Assembly (NCBI GenBank): GCA_900540475.1
Contig: UQGG01000003.1
Span: forward strand, 186,001 to 250,000
From: an uncultured Robinsoniella sp.
Lineage (GTDB): Bacteria > Bacillota > Clostridia > Lachnospirales > Lachnospiraceae
Direction of reading: 5' to 3'
Length of the DNA: 64,000 nt
This document shows positions 17,327 to 26,371 of the stretch, piece by piece (position 1 is the first letter of the stretch; each line of letters opens with the position of its first letter). Under the pieces are notes generated by a model, which worked only from the letters and a program-made list of their open reading frames with translations, ran no database searches and was not told where the DNA came from. Position numbers and translations under genes: made by a program.

Positions 17327-17911
17327 GTGTTGTATTTAGTTTTGGATGAAATACTTGCCGCAACAGGTAAAGAAAAGCGCTTTCAGCAGAGCAAAGCCGC
17401 ATATCAGCTTCTGGAATACGGGCTGAAAAATGAGTTAGGCATGGATAAAATTCCGGCTATTGCAAAAAACCAGTTTGGAAAGCCCTATTTTCCGGACTAT
17501 CCCCATATTCATTTCAATGTGAGCCACTGCCAGAATGGGATTATGTGCGGCATACATGAAAAAGAGATAGGCGTAGATATAGAGAAACTGCTGTTGTATA
17601 AGGAAAATCTGGCTAAGCGGATCAGCCATGAAAGGGAATGGAAGCTGATGTGTGAGGCATCGGATGAAGAAAAAAACCGGATATTTGGCCGGATCTGGGT
17701 AGCAAAAGAAAGTTATTTAAAACAGCAGGGTACCGGAATCAACCGGGACTTAAGAAGTCTTGACTTTTCTGGATGCACACAGGATGTGTTTTATCAGTAC
17801 GGCTGCCGGTTCCAAATCTGGCAGATGAAGGATTGTAACGCAGCAGTGTGCAGCGAACAGGCTATAAGCGGTATCCGGGTGTTAAAGGCGTCGGACCTGA
17901 AAAATGATTAA
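17327..17911 (+). CDS. 4'-phosphopantetheinyl transferase superfamily protein
   Basis: Transfers phosphopantetheine from CoA to a carrier-protein serine. It is a 194-residue Sfp-like enzyme with the Mg-binding G-V-D-I-E at residues 82-86, the upstream N-V-S-H-C motif, and W-V-A-K-E-S-Y-L-K-Q-Q-G-T-G-I. GTG start at 17327 after GAGGAAGAGG. No carrier protein, NRPS or PKS gene is nearby, so the partner is unknown. Confidence 0.88.
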   Translation: MLYLVLDEILAATGKEKRFQQSKAAYQLLEYGLKNELGMDKIPAIAKNQFGKPYFPDYPHIHFNVSHCQNGIMCGIHEKEIGVDIEKLLLYKENLAKRISHEREWKLMCEASDEEKNRIFGRIWVAKESYLKQQGTGINRDLRSLDFSGCTQDVFYQYGCRFQIWQMKDCNAAVCSEQAISGIRVLKASDLKND

Positions 17912-18082
17912 TCAGGGTCTGACGTTTATTTTTTTGTAATAAAAAACATTTGCAATTTTATGTAAACCGGAGTATACTAAATGAAACGCCTGAGGGCAGT
18001 ATTTTTTCTTATTCTTTTCTTCAAATATCTTTTGGAGAATTTTCCTACAACTTAACGAAAATTGAATAAAGGAGGTAGCATA

Positions 18083-19618
18083 TTGTTTAGTACAGTTATG
18101 TCTGCAGTTATTTACGGTGTAGAAAGCAGGCTGGTGCGGGTGGAGGCAGATGTCAGCGACGGACTGCCTATGTTTACCATGGTAGGATATCTGTCTTCCC
18201 AGGTAAAAGAAGCCCAGGAGCGGGTGAGGACTTCCATTCGTAATGCCGGAATCCGTATTCTGCCAAAAAGGATTACCGTTAACCTTTCCCCGGCTGATTT
18301 AAAGAAAAACGGTTCCGGATTTGATTTGCCGGTTGCAATCGCCGTATTAGGCTCATATGGCTTTATTCCGCAAAACACCATGACAGATATACTGGTGGCG
18401 GGGGAACTCAGCTTAAATGGGGAAATAAATGCCATACCGGGGGTTTTATCTATCGTATCCCTGGCAAAAAATATGGGATTTTCAAAATGTATCATTCCAA
18501 AAAGTAATTTGATGGAAGGTTCTGTCATAAAAGGAATCTGTGTGATCGGAGTGGAAAACCTGGGACAGGCCGTAGATTATCTCAATGATTCTGTAAAAAT
18601 TGAACCGGGAAATGTGGATGTGGATGTCCTGTTTAGAGAAGGGGAGACACAGCAGAGTGAAGATTTCAGCGATATTAACGGACAAGGGGCGGTGAAGCGG
18701 GCGGCGGAGGTAGCAGCTGCGGGAATGCACAATCTTCTTTTAATCGGTCCTCCGGGGTCAGGAAAATCCATGCTGGCAAGGCGTCTCCCCACCATTTTAC
18801 CGCCCTTAACCCTGGCGGAAAGTCTGGAAATTTCAAAAGTATACAGTGTTGCGGGTATTCTTCCGCCGGCATCACCACTTCTTAAATCTCGACCATTCCG
18901 GTCACCTCATCACACCATAACCCCAAAAGCCCTGACAGGCGGCGGACAGCATCCAAAGCCGGGTGAAATCAGCCTGGCACATAATGGAATACTCTTTTTG
19001 GATGAACTTGCGGAATTTAAAAAAGAAACCCTGGAGGTTTTGCGTCAGCCAATGGAAGACCACCAGATATGCATTAACCGAACAGGTGGCAGTTACCGTT
19101 TTCCGGCAAAATTTCTGTTTGCGGCAGCCATGAATCCCTGCCGGTGCGGACACTACCCGGACTTAAATAAATGCAGCTGTACAGAGAGTGAAGTGCGTCA
19201 ATATCTGGGGAGAATCAGTGCCCCGCTGCTGGATCGGATGGATATCGCCATAGAGGCTCCGGCAGTTACATACAGGGATCTGGCAGGGAAAAAATCCAGT
19301 GAAAGTTCCGAAATGATTCGTAAGAGGGTGAAAGAAGCCCACCGGATTCAGCTTCAACGTTATGAAGGAACGCCATTTTGTTTTAATGCAGATCTGACGG
19401 AAAGAGGGATAAATACTTTTTGCCGGCTGGGGAGAAAGGAAGCATTATTAATGAAACAGGCATTTGAAAAGTTTAATTTAAGTGCAAGAGCCTATCACCG
19501 GATTATCAAGGTAGCCAGAACCATTGCTGATCTGGACGGCTGCTTACAAATCAAAGCGGAGCATGTAAGTGAAGCAATCTGCTACCGCAGTATTGATAAA
19601 AAATTCTGGGAGGTATGA
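18083..19618 (+). CDS. YifB/ComM family Mg-chelatase-like AAA+ ATPase
   Basis: AAA+ ATPase related to ComM, a helicase that promotes branch migration during natural transformation in other bacteria. Start TTG at 18083 after AAAGGAGGT. An N-terminal ChlI-like domain (residues 1-165) precedes the AAA core with Walker A G-P-P-G-S-G-K-S at 222-229 and Walker B L-F-L-D-E, then the C-terminal Mg_chelatase_C domain. A C-x-C-G-x-Y...C-x-C cysteine cluster (P-C-R-C-G-H-Y, K-C-S-C) is typical of the family. dprA follows 12 bp later, a DNA-uptake linkage. Confidence 0.93.
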   Translation: MFSTVMSAVIYGVESRLVRVEADVSDGLPMFTMVGYLSSQVKEAQERVRTSIRNAGIRILPKRITVNLSPADLKKNGSGFDLPVAIAVLGSYGFIPQNTMTDILVAGELSLNGEINAIPGVLSIVSLAKNMGFSKCIIPKSNLMEGSVIKGICVIGVENLGQAVDYLNDSVKIEPGNVDVDVLFREGETQQSEDFSDINGQGAVKRAAEVAAAGMHNLLLIGPPGSGKSMLARRLPTILPPLTLAESLEISKVYSVAGILPPASPLLKSRPFRSPHHTITPKALTGGGQHPKPGEISLAHNGILFLDELAEFKKETLEVLRQPMEDHQICINRTGGSYRFPAKFLFAAAMNPCRCGHYPDLNKCSCTESEVRQYLGRISAPLLDRMDIAIEAPAVTYRDLAGKKSSESSEMIRKRVKEAHRIQLQRYEGTPFCFNADLTERGINTFCRLGRKEALLMKQAFEKFNLSARAYHRIIKVARTIADLDGCLQIKAEHVSEAICYRSIDKKFWEV

Positions 19619-19630
19619 AAGGAGCAGGAA

Positions 19631-20707
19631 ATGGAAGAATACTGGTATTGGATATGCAGCATAAGAGGTTTGTACCGAAATGAAATAAGACGTCTGATCG
19701 AATATTTTGGAAATCCCCAATATTTATTTTATGCAAAAGAAAAAGAGATAAACAGTCTTCCGATTTTGAACGAGGCAGAAAAAAAAGCGCTGGTGCGAGC
19801 TAAAAATAATACAGATATTGACAAAGAATATCATAATAGAAGAAAAAAGGGAATAGACTTTATCAGCATTGGACATCCGGCGTATCCGTTACGTTTAAAA
19901 GCAATACCGGATCCGCCTTTCGGACTTTTTTATAAAGGGAATCTGCCGGGGGAAGAAACCTACGCGGCGGCAATCATTGGAGCCAGGCGGTGCAGCGGAT
20001 ATGGCAGGCAGATGGCAGAGGAAATCGGGGAAAAACTGGCATTAAGAGGCATACACATCATAAGCGGCATGGCACTAGGCGTGGACGGCTTTGGACAATG
20101 CGCTGCTCTTCGGGCTGGAGGAAACAGCTTTGGGGTACTTGGCAGCGGTGTGGATATCTGTTATCCAAAAAGAAACCTAGATCTATATGATGCTCTGGCG
20201 GAACAGGGCGGCATTTTGTCAGAATATCCGCCGGGTACCCAGCCCCTTCCCATACATTTTCCATTGCGCAACCGGATCATCAGCGGACTTTCAGATGTGG
20301 TGATTGTAGTGGAGGCAAAAGAAAAAAGCGGTTCCCTGATTACCGCAGACTGTGCGCTGGAACAGGGACGTGATGTCTATGTTGTACCCGGCAGGATGAA
20401 CGATGAATTAAGCATGGGAAGTAATCTTTTGATTGCACAGGGAGCCGGTATCATAACAGGGGTTGATGCCCTTTTAAGGGAGCTGGGTATCGAGGGGGAA
20501 AAAGAAAGGAAAAACAAAAAAAATAAGATAACACTTGAAACAAAAGAAAAATTGGTGTATAGTTGTCTGGATTTCAACTCTAAAAGCCTGGATCAGATTT
20601 TATTCGATGCAAATCTGCCGGTCAAGGAGTTGGCGGGAGTACTTATATCCCTGCAATTAAAGGGATTAGTGAAGGAATCGGCAAAGAATTTTTATGAAAA
20701 AATATAG
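19631..20707 (+). CDS. dprA: DNA-processing protein DprA
   Basis: Loads RecA onto incoming single-stranded DNA. It is 358 residues long. An N-terminal helical region is followed by the Rossmann-like DprA core with A-I-I-G-A-R-R-C-S-G-Y-G, S-G-M-A-L-G-V-D-G-F-G-Q, L-G-S-G-V-D-I-C-Y-P and S-G-S-L-I-T-A-D-C-A. A C-terminal winged-helix segment completes it. It lies between yifB and topA, a common order in Firmicutes. Confidence 0.95.
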   Translation: MEEYWYWICSIRGLYRNEIRRLIEYFGNPQYLFYAKEKEINSLPILNEAEKKALVRAKNNTDIDKEYHNRRKKGIDFISIGHPAYPLRLKAIPDPPFGLFYKGNLPGEETYAAAIIGARRCSGYGRQMAEEIGEKLALRGIHIISGMALGVDGFGQCAALRAGGNSFGVLGSGVDICYPKRNLDLYDALAEQGGILSEYPPGTQPLPIHFPLRNRIISGLSDVVIVVEAKEKSGSLITADCALEQGRDVYVVPGRMNDELSMGSNLLIAQGAGIITGVDALLRELGIEGEKERKNKKNKITLETKEKLVYSCLDFNSKSLDQILFDANLPVKELAGVLISLQLKGLVKESAKNFYEKI

Positions 20708-20731
20708 AGGTTTTATCTCGTGGAGGAATAT

Positions 20732-22819
20732 ATGGCGAAATATCTGGTGATTGTAGAATCTCCTACTAAAGTAAAGACAATTAAAAAATTCCTGGGGGCA
20801 AATTATGAAGTGGCGGCATCTAACGGACATGTCCGTGATCTGCCAAAAAGCCAGCTGGGTATCGATGTAGAACATGCTTATGAGCCAAAATACATCACAA
20901 TTCGTGGTAAAGGAGATATCCTGGCAGGACTTCGAAAAGCTGCCAAAAAAGCGGATAAAGTGTATCTCGCAACTGACCCTGACCGCGAAGGAGAAGCAAT
21001 ATCCTGGCATCTGTCAAAAGCGTTAAAGCTGGAAGAAGATAAGATGTACCGGATTACATTTAACGAAATAACGAAAAATGCTGTTAAGACATCTCTTAAG
21101 AGCGCAAGAGATATTGATATGGATCTGGTAGATGCACAGCAGGCCAGAAGAATGCTGGACCGTATGGTTGGTTACCGTATCAGCCCGCTGCTGTGGGCAA
21201 AAGTGAAACGTGGATTAAGCGCCGGGAGGGTGCAGTCGGTTGCACTTCGCATTATTGGCGACCGTGAAGATGAAATCAATGCTTTTATTCCGGAAGAATA
21301 CTGGACACTGGAAGCAGATTTTGCAGTAAAAGGTGAGAAAAAGCCTCTTCGGGCAAAATTCTATGGCACAGACAAGAAAAAAATGCAGATCACATCCAAA
21401 GAAGATATGGACAAAATCCTGGCTGATCTGGAAAATGTGAGCTATGAAGTGGCGGATATCAAAAAAGGTGAGCGTATCAAAAAAGCTCCGCTGCCATTTA
21501 CCACCAGTACCCTGCAGCAGGAAGCTTCCAAGGTGCTGAACTTTTCAACACAGAAAACAATGCGTCTGGCACAGCAGCTCTATGAAGGAATTGAAATTCA
21601 GGGAAATGGAACCGTTGGTCTGATCACCTATCTGCGTACCGATTCCACACGTATTTCAGAAGAAGCAGATGCACAGGCCAGAAATTTTATAGAGCAGGAT
21701 TATGGAAAAGAATACGTTTCTTCCATAGTAGAGGAAAAGAAGAAAAACGGCAAGAAGATACAGGATGCCCATGAAGCAATCCGTCCCAGTGATATCAGCA
21801 GGACGCCGATATCCATGAAAGAGTCCCTGTCAAGAGACCAGTACCGTCTTTATCAGCTGATCTGGAAACGTTTTGCAGCGAGCCGGATGGAGAATGCCCG
21901 CTATGAAACCACATCTGTGAAGATAGCGGCAGGAGATTATCGTTTTACCGTAGCGGCATCTAAGCTGCTGTTTGACGGTTTCTTAACCGTCTATACAGAC
22001 AGTGACGAAGAAGAGACAGGCGGAAATGTACTCTTAAAGGGAATTTCCAAAGACACAGAATTATCTTTAAAAGAATTTGATTATAAACAGCATTTTACAC
22101 AGCCTCCGGCGCATTATACAGAGGCAACCCTTGTAAAATCCCTGGAAGAGCTTGGAATTGGACGTCCAAGTACCTATGCACCTACCATCACTACTATATT
22201 GGGACGTCGTTATATAGCAAAGGAAAATAAGAACCTGTATATGACGGAGCTTGGTGAAGTCGTGAACAATATGATGAAGCAGGCATTTCCAAGTATTGTA
22301 GATGTGAACTTTACTGCGAATCTGGAATCCCTTTTGGATAAAGTGGAGGAAGGGGTAGTCAACTGGAAAACGGTAGTCAGCAATTTTTATCCCGATCTGG
22401 AGATGGCTGTGGAAGCCGCAGAGAAGGAATTAGAGCAGGTTAAGATCGAAGATGAAGTAACCGATGTTATTTGTGAAGAATGCGGGCGCAACATGGTTAT
22501 CAAATATGGTCCCCACGGAAGATTTCTGGCTTGTCCGGGCTTCCCTGATTGTAGAAACACCAAACCTTATCTGGAGAAAATCGGTGTCGCATGTCCGAAA
22601 TGCGGCAAAGAAGTAGTGCTTCGTAAAACGAAGAAGGGCAGGAAATACTATGGATGTGAAGCTAATCCGGAATGTGATTTCATGTCCTGGCAGAAGCCTT
22701 CCAAAGAAAAATGTCCGAATTGCGGCGGTGTAATGCTGGAAAAAGGAAATAAACTGGTCTGCGCAGATGAACAGTGCGGATATGTTCAGGATAAATCGAA
22801 ACAAAATGAAGAAAAATAA
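20732..22819 (+). CDS. topA: DNA topoisomerase I
   Basis: Type IA topoisomerase that relaxes negative supercoils. Start ATG at 20732, preceded by GGAGGA. The TOPRIM domain begins L-V-I-V-E-S-P-T-K; the active-site Tyr300 sits in L-I-T-Y-L-R-T-D-S-T-R. The C-terminus has three Cys4 zinc ribbons (C-E-E-C-G...C-P-G-F-P-D-C, C-P-K-C-G...C-E-A-N-P-E-C, C-P-N-C-G...C-A-D-E-Q-C). Length 695 residues is usual. Confidence 0.97.
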   Translation: MAKYLVIVESPTKVKTIKKFLGANYEVAASNGHVRDLPKSQLGIDVEHAYEPKYITIRGKGDILAGLRKAAKKADKVYLATDPDREGEAISWHLSKALKLEEDKMYRITFNEITKNAVKTSLKSARDIDMDLVDAQQARRMLDRMVGYRISPLLWAKVKRGLSAGRVQSVALRIIGDREDEINAFIPEEYWTLEADFAVKGEKKPLRAKFYGTDKKKMQITSKEDMDKILADLENVSYEVADIKKGERIKKAPLPFTTSTLQQEASKVLNFSTQKTMRLAQQLYEGIEIQGNGTVGLITYLRTDSTRISEEADAQARNFIEQDYGKEYVSSIVEEKKKNGKKIQDAHEAIRPSDISRTPISMKESLSRDQYRLYQLIWKRFAASRMENARYETTSVKIAAGDYRFTVAASKLLFDGFLTVYTDSDEEETGGNVLLKGISKDTELSLKEFDYKQHFTQPPAHYTEATLVKSLEELGIGRPSTYAPTITTILGRRYIAKENKNLYMTELGEVVNNMMKQAFPSIVDVNFTANLESLLDKVEEGVVNWKTVVSNFYPDLEMAVEAAEKELEQVKIEDEVTDVICEECGRNMVIKYGPHGRFLACPGFPDCRNTKPYLEKIGVACPKCGKEVVLRKTKKGRKYYGCEANPECDFMSWQKPSKEKCPNCGGVMLEKGNKLVCADEQCGYVQDKSKQNEEK

Positions 22820-22821
22820 AA

Positions 22822-22856
22822 AGAGGATGCTCTTGAAAACAGAGCATTCTTTTTTA
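22822..22856 (+). terminator. Rho-independent terminator after topA
   Basis: Hairpin GATGCTCT/AGAGCATT with a short loop, followed by seven T (22850-22856), three bases after the topA stop. Confidence 0.85.
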
Positions 22857-22912
22857 TCGTCTGAATTATTTGCAGTTGTTGCGAAAAATAATTGATTATC
22901 GTAAAAAAGCGA

Positions 22913-22941
22913 TTGATTTTCAGAAAATTATATGATAAAAT
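22913..22941 (+). promoter_or_regulatory. SigA-type promoter for codY
   Basis: -35 TTGATT (22913-22918), 17-bp spacer, -10 TAAAAT (22936-22941), about 58 nt before the codY start. Confidence 0.6.
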
Positions 22942-22998
22942 ATGTATTATCGTGAAACAGTATGTAGAATAGAAACAATGGAAGATAGGAGGCTAAAT

Positions 22999-23781
22999 AT
23001 GAGTGTACAATTGTTAGATAAAACAAGGAAAATCAACAAGCTATTGCATAACAATAATTCCAGTAAGGTCGTTTTTAATGATATATGTACGGTGCTGACA
23101 GAGATATTGGAATCCAATATTCTGGTTATCAGCAAAAAAGGAAAAGTTCTGGGTGTCAGTCTTTGTGATGGTGTTGAAGAAATCAGGGAATTGATTGTGG
23201 ATAAAGTAGGCGGGCATATTGACAACATGCTAAACGAAAGATTACTCGGAATATTATCTACAAAAGAAAATGTAAATCTGGAAACCCTGGGCTTTGTTGG
23301 TGAGGATATCAAAAACTACCGTGCGATCATTAATCCTATTGATATTGCAGGTGAACGCCTGGGAACTGTTTTTATGTACAAGTTTGATACCCAGTATGAG
23401 ATTGATGACATTATTCTGAGCGAATACGGTACAACCGTTGTAGGATTGGAAATGATGCGTTCCGTAAATGAAGAGAGTGCAGAAGAAAGCAGAAAGATAC
23501 AAATTGTAAAATCTGCAATCAGCACCTTATCCTTCTCCGAACTGGAGGCAATTACCCACATATTTGAAGAACTGGACGGAACAGAAGGAATCCTGGTAGC
23601 AAGCAAGATTGCTGACCGTGTAGGAATTACCAGATCTGTTATCGTAAATGCACTGCGTAAGTTTGAGAGCGCGGGTGTAATCGAATCCAGATCTTCCGGT
23701 ATGAAAGGAACTTATATTAAAGTAATCAATGATTATATTTTTGAAGAACTGGAAGAATTAAGAGCACAGAGAACGAAATAG
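22999..23781 (+). CDS. codY: GTP-sensing global transcriptional repressor CodY
   Basis: Global regulator that senses branched-chain amino acids (and GTP in many species). 260 residues from the ATG at 22999 with AGGAGG at 22987-22992; an upstream in-frame ATG at 22942 is less likely. The N-terminal GAF-type ligand domain is followed by a winged helix with A-S-K-I-A-D-R-V-G-I-T-R-S-V-I-V-N-A-L-R-K-F-E-S-A-G, the family's recognition helix. It has its own promoter and terminator. Confidence 0.96.
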   Translation: MSVQLLDKTRKINKLLHNNNSSKVVFNDICTVLTEILESNILVISKKGKVLGVSLCDGVEEIRELIVDKVGGHIDNMLNERLLGILSTKENVNLETLGFVGEDIKNYRAIINPIDIAGERLGTVFMYKFDTQYEIDDIILSEYGTTVVGLEMMRSVNEESAEESRKIQIVKSAISTLSFSELEAITHIFEELDGTEGILVASKIADRVGITRSVIVNALRKFESAGVIESRSSGMKGTYIKVINDYIFEELEELRAQRTK

Positions 23782-23847
23782 TTACAGATTCATTTAAATA
23801 CAATTGCAGATGCAATTATGCATACAAGCGCAGATAAAGTTATGAAT

Positions 23848-23909
23848 ACCCGGTACATTTACTTGTTCCAATTATAAGATTGGAACAGGGGACGTGTACC
23901 GGGTTTTTA
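23848..23909 (+). terminator. Rho-independent terminator after codY
   Basis: Two-part hairpin: outer arms ACCCGGTAC/GTACCGGGT and inner arms TTGTTCCAAT/ATTGGAACAG, then five T. It lies 66 bp after the codY stop. Confidence 0.85.
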
Positions 23910-23955
23910 TGTATTTCCAATAGATTTAGAAACTCAGCAAATAAAGTAACAATAA

Positions 23956-23999
23956 TTGTATTTTCGAATATAATGTTTTATACCTAATTTGGTATAAAA
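23956..23999 (+). promoter_or_regulatory. Promoter with perfect 9-bp operator-like dyad before the first DUF4489 gene
   Basis: -35 TTGTAT (23956-23961), 17-bp spacer, -10 TATACC (23979-23984). The -10 lies in a perfect inverted repeat TTTTATACC (23976-23984), 6-bp spacer, GGTATAAAA (23991-23999). The position suggests a repressor site. Inference from symmetry only. Confidence 0.5.
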
Positions 24000-24031
24000 A
24001 CTTGAGTTGAATAGATCATGGAGGTCTTGAT

Positions 24032-24613
24032 ATGAGTGAAATAAAAGAATTGATTTGTGATTGTGATTGTGATCGTCATTGTGATCGTCATTGTGATTGT
24101 CATTGCGATAAATCTTGTGACTGTGAATGTAAATTATTCTGCAAATGTGAAAAACGCAAAAACTTGAGACCAAACAGAACGACATTAAAATGCGGTACTC
24201 CGGGTGCAGTTACGCTTCCGCTTGCAACGCTTGCAGGTACAGCTTATACAGTAGCCACAGTTAACGTAGATACGAGAGGATTCGAGAATCCTTGCATTAA
24301 ATTTGAATTTGCCAGCAATATTAATACAACTGCAGCAGTTGTAGCATTGAATTTCCAGGTATTCAAACAGTGCAAAGGCCAGCTTACACCAATTCCTGTA
24401 GGACCTACCTGGGTGTTCTCACGCCTTGTAGCAATTACAGAAAGCAACACATTCACATTCTTTGTTTGTGACTGTGATATTTGTGATGAAGAATGCTGCA
24501 CTTACAGTGTAGTAGCTACTGTTGCAGGTGTTGCAACTGTTGGCGTAACTGCAATTAATAATGCAACTTTATCAGCAATCGTTGTTGATAATACTTCTTC
24601 TTGCGGATGTTAA
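24032..24613 (+). CDS. DUF4489 protein with Cys/Asp-rich N-terminus
   Basis: 193 residues, function unknown. GGAGGT precedes the start. Residues 8-40 are an unusual run of C-D-C-D and R-H-C-D repeats with about a dozen cysteines, suggesting metal binding or disulfide cross-linking. From residue 55 a beta-rich domain (T-L-K-C-G-T-P-G-A-V-T-L-P..., V-N-V-D-T-R-G-F) matches DUF4489. It ends in S-S-C-G-C. There is no signal peptide, as in spore-coat or exosporium proteins; that location is only a guess. A paralogue follows at 24763. Confidence 0.8.
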   Translation: MSEIKELICDCDCDRHCDRHCDCHCDKSCDCECKLFCKCEKRKNLRPNRTTLKCGTPGAVTLPLATLAGTAYTVATVNVDTRGFENPCIKFEFASNINTTAAVVALNFQVFKQCKGQLTPIPVGPTWVFSRLVAITESNTFTFFVCDCDICDEECCTYSVVATVAGVATVGVTAINNATLSAIVVDNTSSCGC

Positions 24614-24699
24614 TGAACAGTTAAATGAAGATGCAGGAGGGTGCAGGCTTGCAGTTGTAAACCTGCCAAACCATCCTAAGGTAAGATAGCATAAATTTT

Positions 24700-24738
24700 T
24701 GCATAGATAGGGTATTACTGTAATATTCTATCTATGCA
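24700..24738 (+). promoter_or_regulatory. Near-perfect 39-nt palindrome between the two DUF4489 genes
   Basis: A 19-bp stem (TGCATAGATAG at one end, CTATCTATGCA at the other, two G-T pairs inside) with a one-base loop. It lies 24 nt before the second gene and just ahead of its AAGGAG. It is followed by ATATTTTAG, a poor T run, so it may be a weak terminator, an attenuator or an mRNA-processing site. Confidence 0.6.
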
Positions 24739-24762
24739 TATTTTAGTAAGGAGCTGCTGTGT

Positions 24763-25641
24763 ATGTATAATGGATTGTTTTACTCTCAGAGACGGAACGG
24801 TCAGCCTAACAGAGGGATGAGAACAAATGCCAATGCAGGTACACGGCAACAACCGGGCTGTAATAACCGATCATTTGTTCCGAATAACTTTCAAGAAAAT
24901 AAATTTTCCAACCAAACAACAAATCAATCATCATGTAAATCAACAAATCAGTCAACCTGCGGATCAACAAATCAATCTTCCTGCAGACCGACAAATCAAG
25001 CATCCTGCGGATCAACAAATCAAGCATCCTGCAGACCGACAAATCAGTCATCCTGTCAATTATCAAATCATTCTTCCGGTCATAGCGAAAATCATAAAGA
25101 GGAATGCTGCGGGAAATTGGTAAAAGAAATACGAATAGAAAAATGCCAGGATCAACCGTCGTGTATTTCGGATGAAGTATTTCTGAAAGCGTCCGCTTTT
25201 GGAGGAGTCATCATAGAGGATGGAACAGAAAAAGGAACTACATACAATGTAGTCTCTGTTAATCTGGATACAGCAGCATGCCGGCATTTTCATACAGAAC
25301 TGAGTTTTTCCTGCAATATCATATGCATAGATGCAAGCGCACGACTCAAGTTTCAGATATTGAAACAGGAAAAAAATCAGATGATGCCGCTGCCATTAAG
25401 CTCGGGAAATTCTTATTCCAGAAATCAAAAGGTAACGGAAAGCAATGTGGTTACATTTTCTGCTCTGGATTGTGATTCTCATGGTATGCAGTGGTGTAAT
25501 TACAGTGTGTTTATAGAAATTATGGGTCAGCAGACAGCAGGGACGGTTATCATTACCAACCCCGTTCTGATTGCAGTTGTAGTTGAAAAAAATCAAGGAA
25601 ATATGTTAAAAGGGGATATACATGACCAGACAGACAAATAG
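24763..25641 (+). CDS. DUF4489 protein with 8-residue Cys repeats
   Basis: 292 residues, paralogue of the protein encoded at 24032. The first 110 residues are polar and disordered. Residues 53-108 hold seven copies of an 8-residue unit, T-N-Q-S-S-C-x-x, the last degenerate. The rest is a DUF4489 domain (S-A-F-G-G-V-I-I..., V-S-V-N-L-D-T-A, S-C-N-I, a final A-V-V-V-E). No signal peptide or membrane helix. AAGGAG precedes the ATG. The regular cysteines suggest disulfide or metal-mediated assembly; function unknown. Confidence 0.8.
   Translation: MYNGLFYSQRRNGQPNRGMRTNANAGTRQQPGCNNRSFVPNNFQENKFSNQTTNQSSCKSTNQSTCGSTNQSSCRPTNQASCGSTNQASCRPTNQSSCQLSNHSSGHSENHKEECCGKLVKEIRIEKCQDQPSCISDEVFLKASAFGGVIIEDGTEKGTTYNVVSVNLDTAACRHFHTELSFSCNIICIDASARLKFQILKQEKNQMMPLPLSSGNSYSRNQKVTESNVVTFSALDCDSHGMQWCNYSVFIEIMGQQTAGTVIITNPVLIAVVVEKNQGNMLKGDIHDQTDK
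24919..25086 (+). repeat. Seven tandem 24-bp coding repeats
   Basis: Seven in-frame 24-bp units encode T-N-Q-[SA]-[ST]-C-x-x. Units 3 and 5 are nearly identical, as are units 2 and 4, which points to expansion in 48-bp steps. Copy number is likely to vary between strains. Confidence 0.85.
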
Positions 25642-25681
25642 TATAGTTATAAATTCTACGATAGATATTGATGGAGGTACT

Positions 25682-26371
25682 ATGAAATGGGATAACCATA
25701 TGGTCCGGTTATCGTATACAGAACATTTATGGAAAGGAAAACTGTCAGAAGAAAAGTTTCCGGTTCTTTATGTGTTATTGGGCATTTTTATTTCAATGGC
25801 AAGTTACCGTCTGCTCTGCATGGCACTGATGCTTGCTGCAATCGTTATAGGCGGAGCGGTATGGTCGGTCTGGTGCCATAACATTAAAAACCGTAAAGGC
25901 GTTCATTTAGGGTTGATAAGCGGAGAAATATATAGTTTTTATGCGGAAAACAGCGTATTTAACAGTAAGATATATGAGTTATTCTCACGTTTGATTGCAG
26001 AAAATGATGATACAACGATCTATCATATCAATTTATCAGGCGAAGGTTCTATTACAGAAGAGCTGAAGGCGAAGGAAGAGGTGGAGGCAGAAGAAATAGC
26101 AGTGCCGATTCCGAAAAAAAGAATACCCCAGGAAAATAAAGGGCCGTTGGTAACGGATCTCAATGAGCTTCTTGCCAACTGTGAACACAAAGGTGTGCTG
26201 AATCAGGAAAATTTAAAATTGATCGAAAGTACGATTGGAGTTGCTGAGATAAATGACAGAGAAAAAATGAAAGTATTTTTTGAACAGTTTATCATTTCCG
26301 GTCTGATTAATGACTGCAATGAACTGGGACTGAATACGTTGATTAATGAAATTAAAAGCAGCGTATATTAA
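25682..26371 (+). CDS. Membrane protein of unknown function next to the DUF4489 genes
   Basis: 229 residues from the ATG at 25682, chosen because GGAGG lies at 25673-25677; a longer frame from 25622 overlaps the previous gene. Two close hydrophobic helices lie at about residues 27-60 (V-L-Y-V-L-L-G-I-F..., L-M-L-A-A-I-V-I-G-G), followed by a PH-like or soluble middle part and a charged helical C-terminus. It begins 40 bp after the second DUF4489 gene and is probably co-transcribed. I do not recognise the family. Confidence 0.65.
   Translation: MKWDNHMVRLSYTEHLWKGKLSEEKFPVLYVLLGIFISMASYRLLCMALMLAAIVIGGAVWSVWCHNIKNRKGVHLGLISGEIYSFYAENSVFNSKIYELFSRLIAENDDTTIYHINLSGEGSITEELKAKEEVEAEEIAVPIPKKRIPQENKGPLVTDLNELLANCEHKGVLNQENLKLIESTIGVAEINDREKMKVFFEQFIISGLINDCNELGLNTLINEIKSSVY

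Noticed and set aside
24919..25086. CRISPR-like array of regular short repeats
   Set aside because: The 24-bp repeats are in frame within a coding gene, have no distinct spacers, and no cas genes are near.
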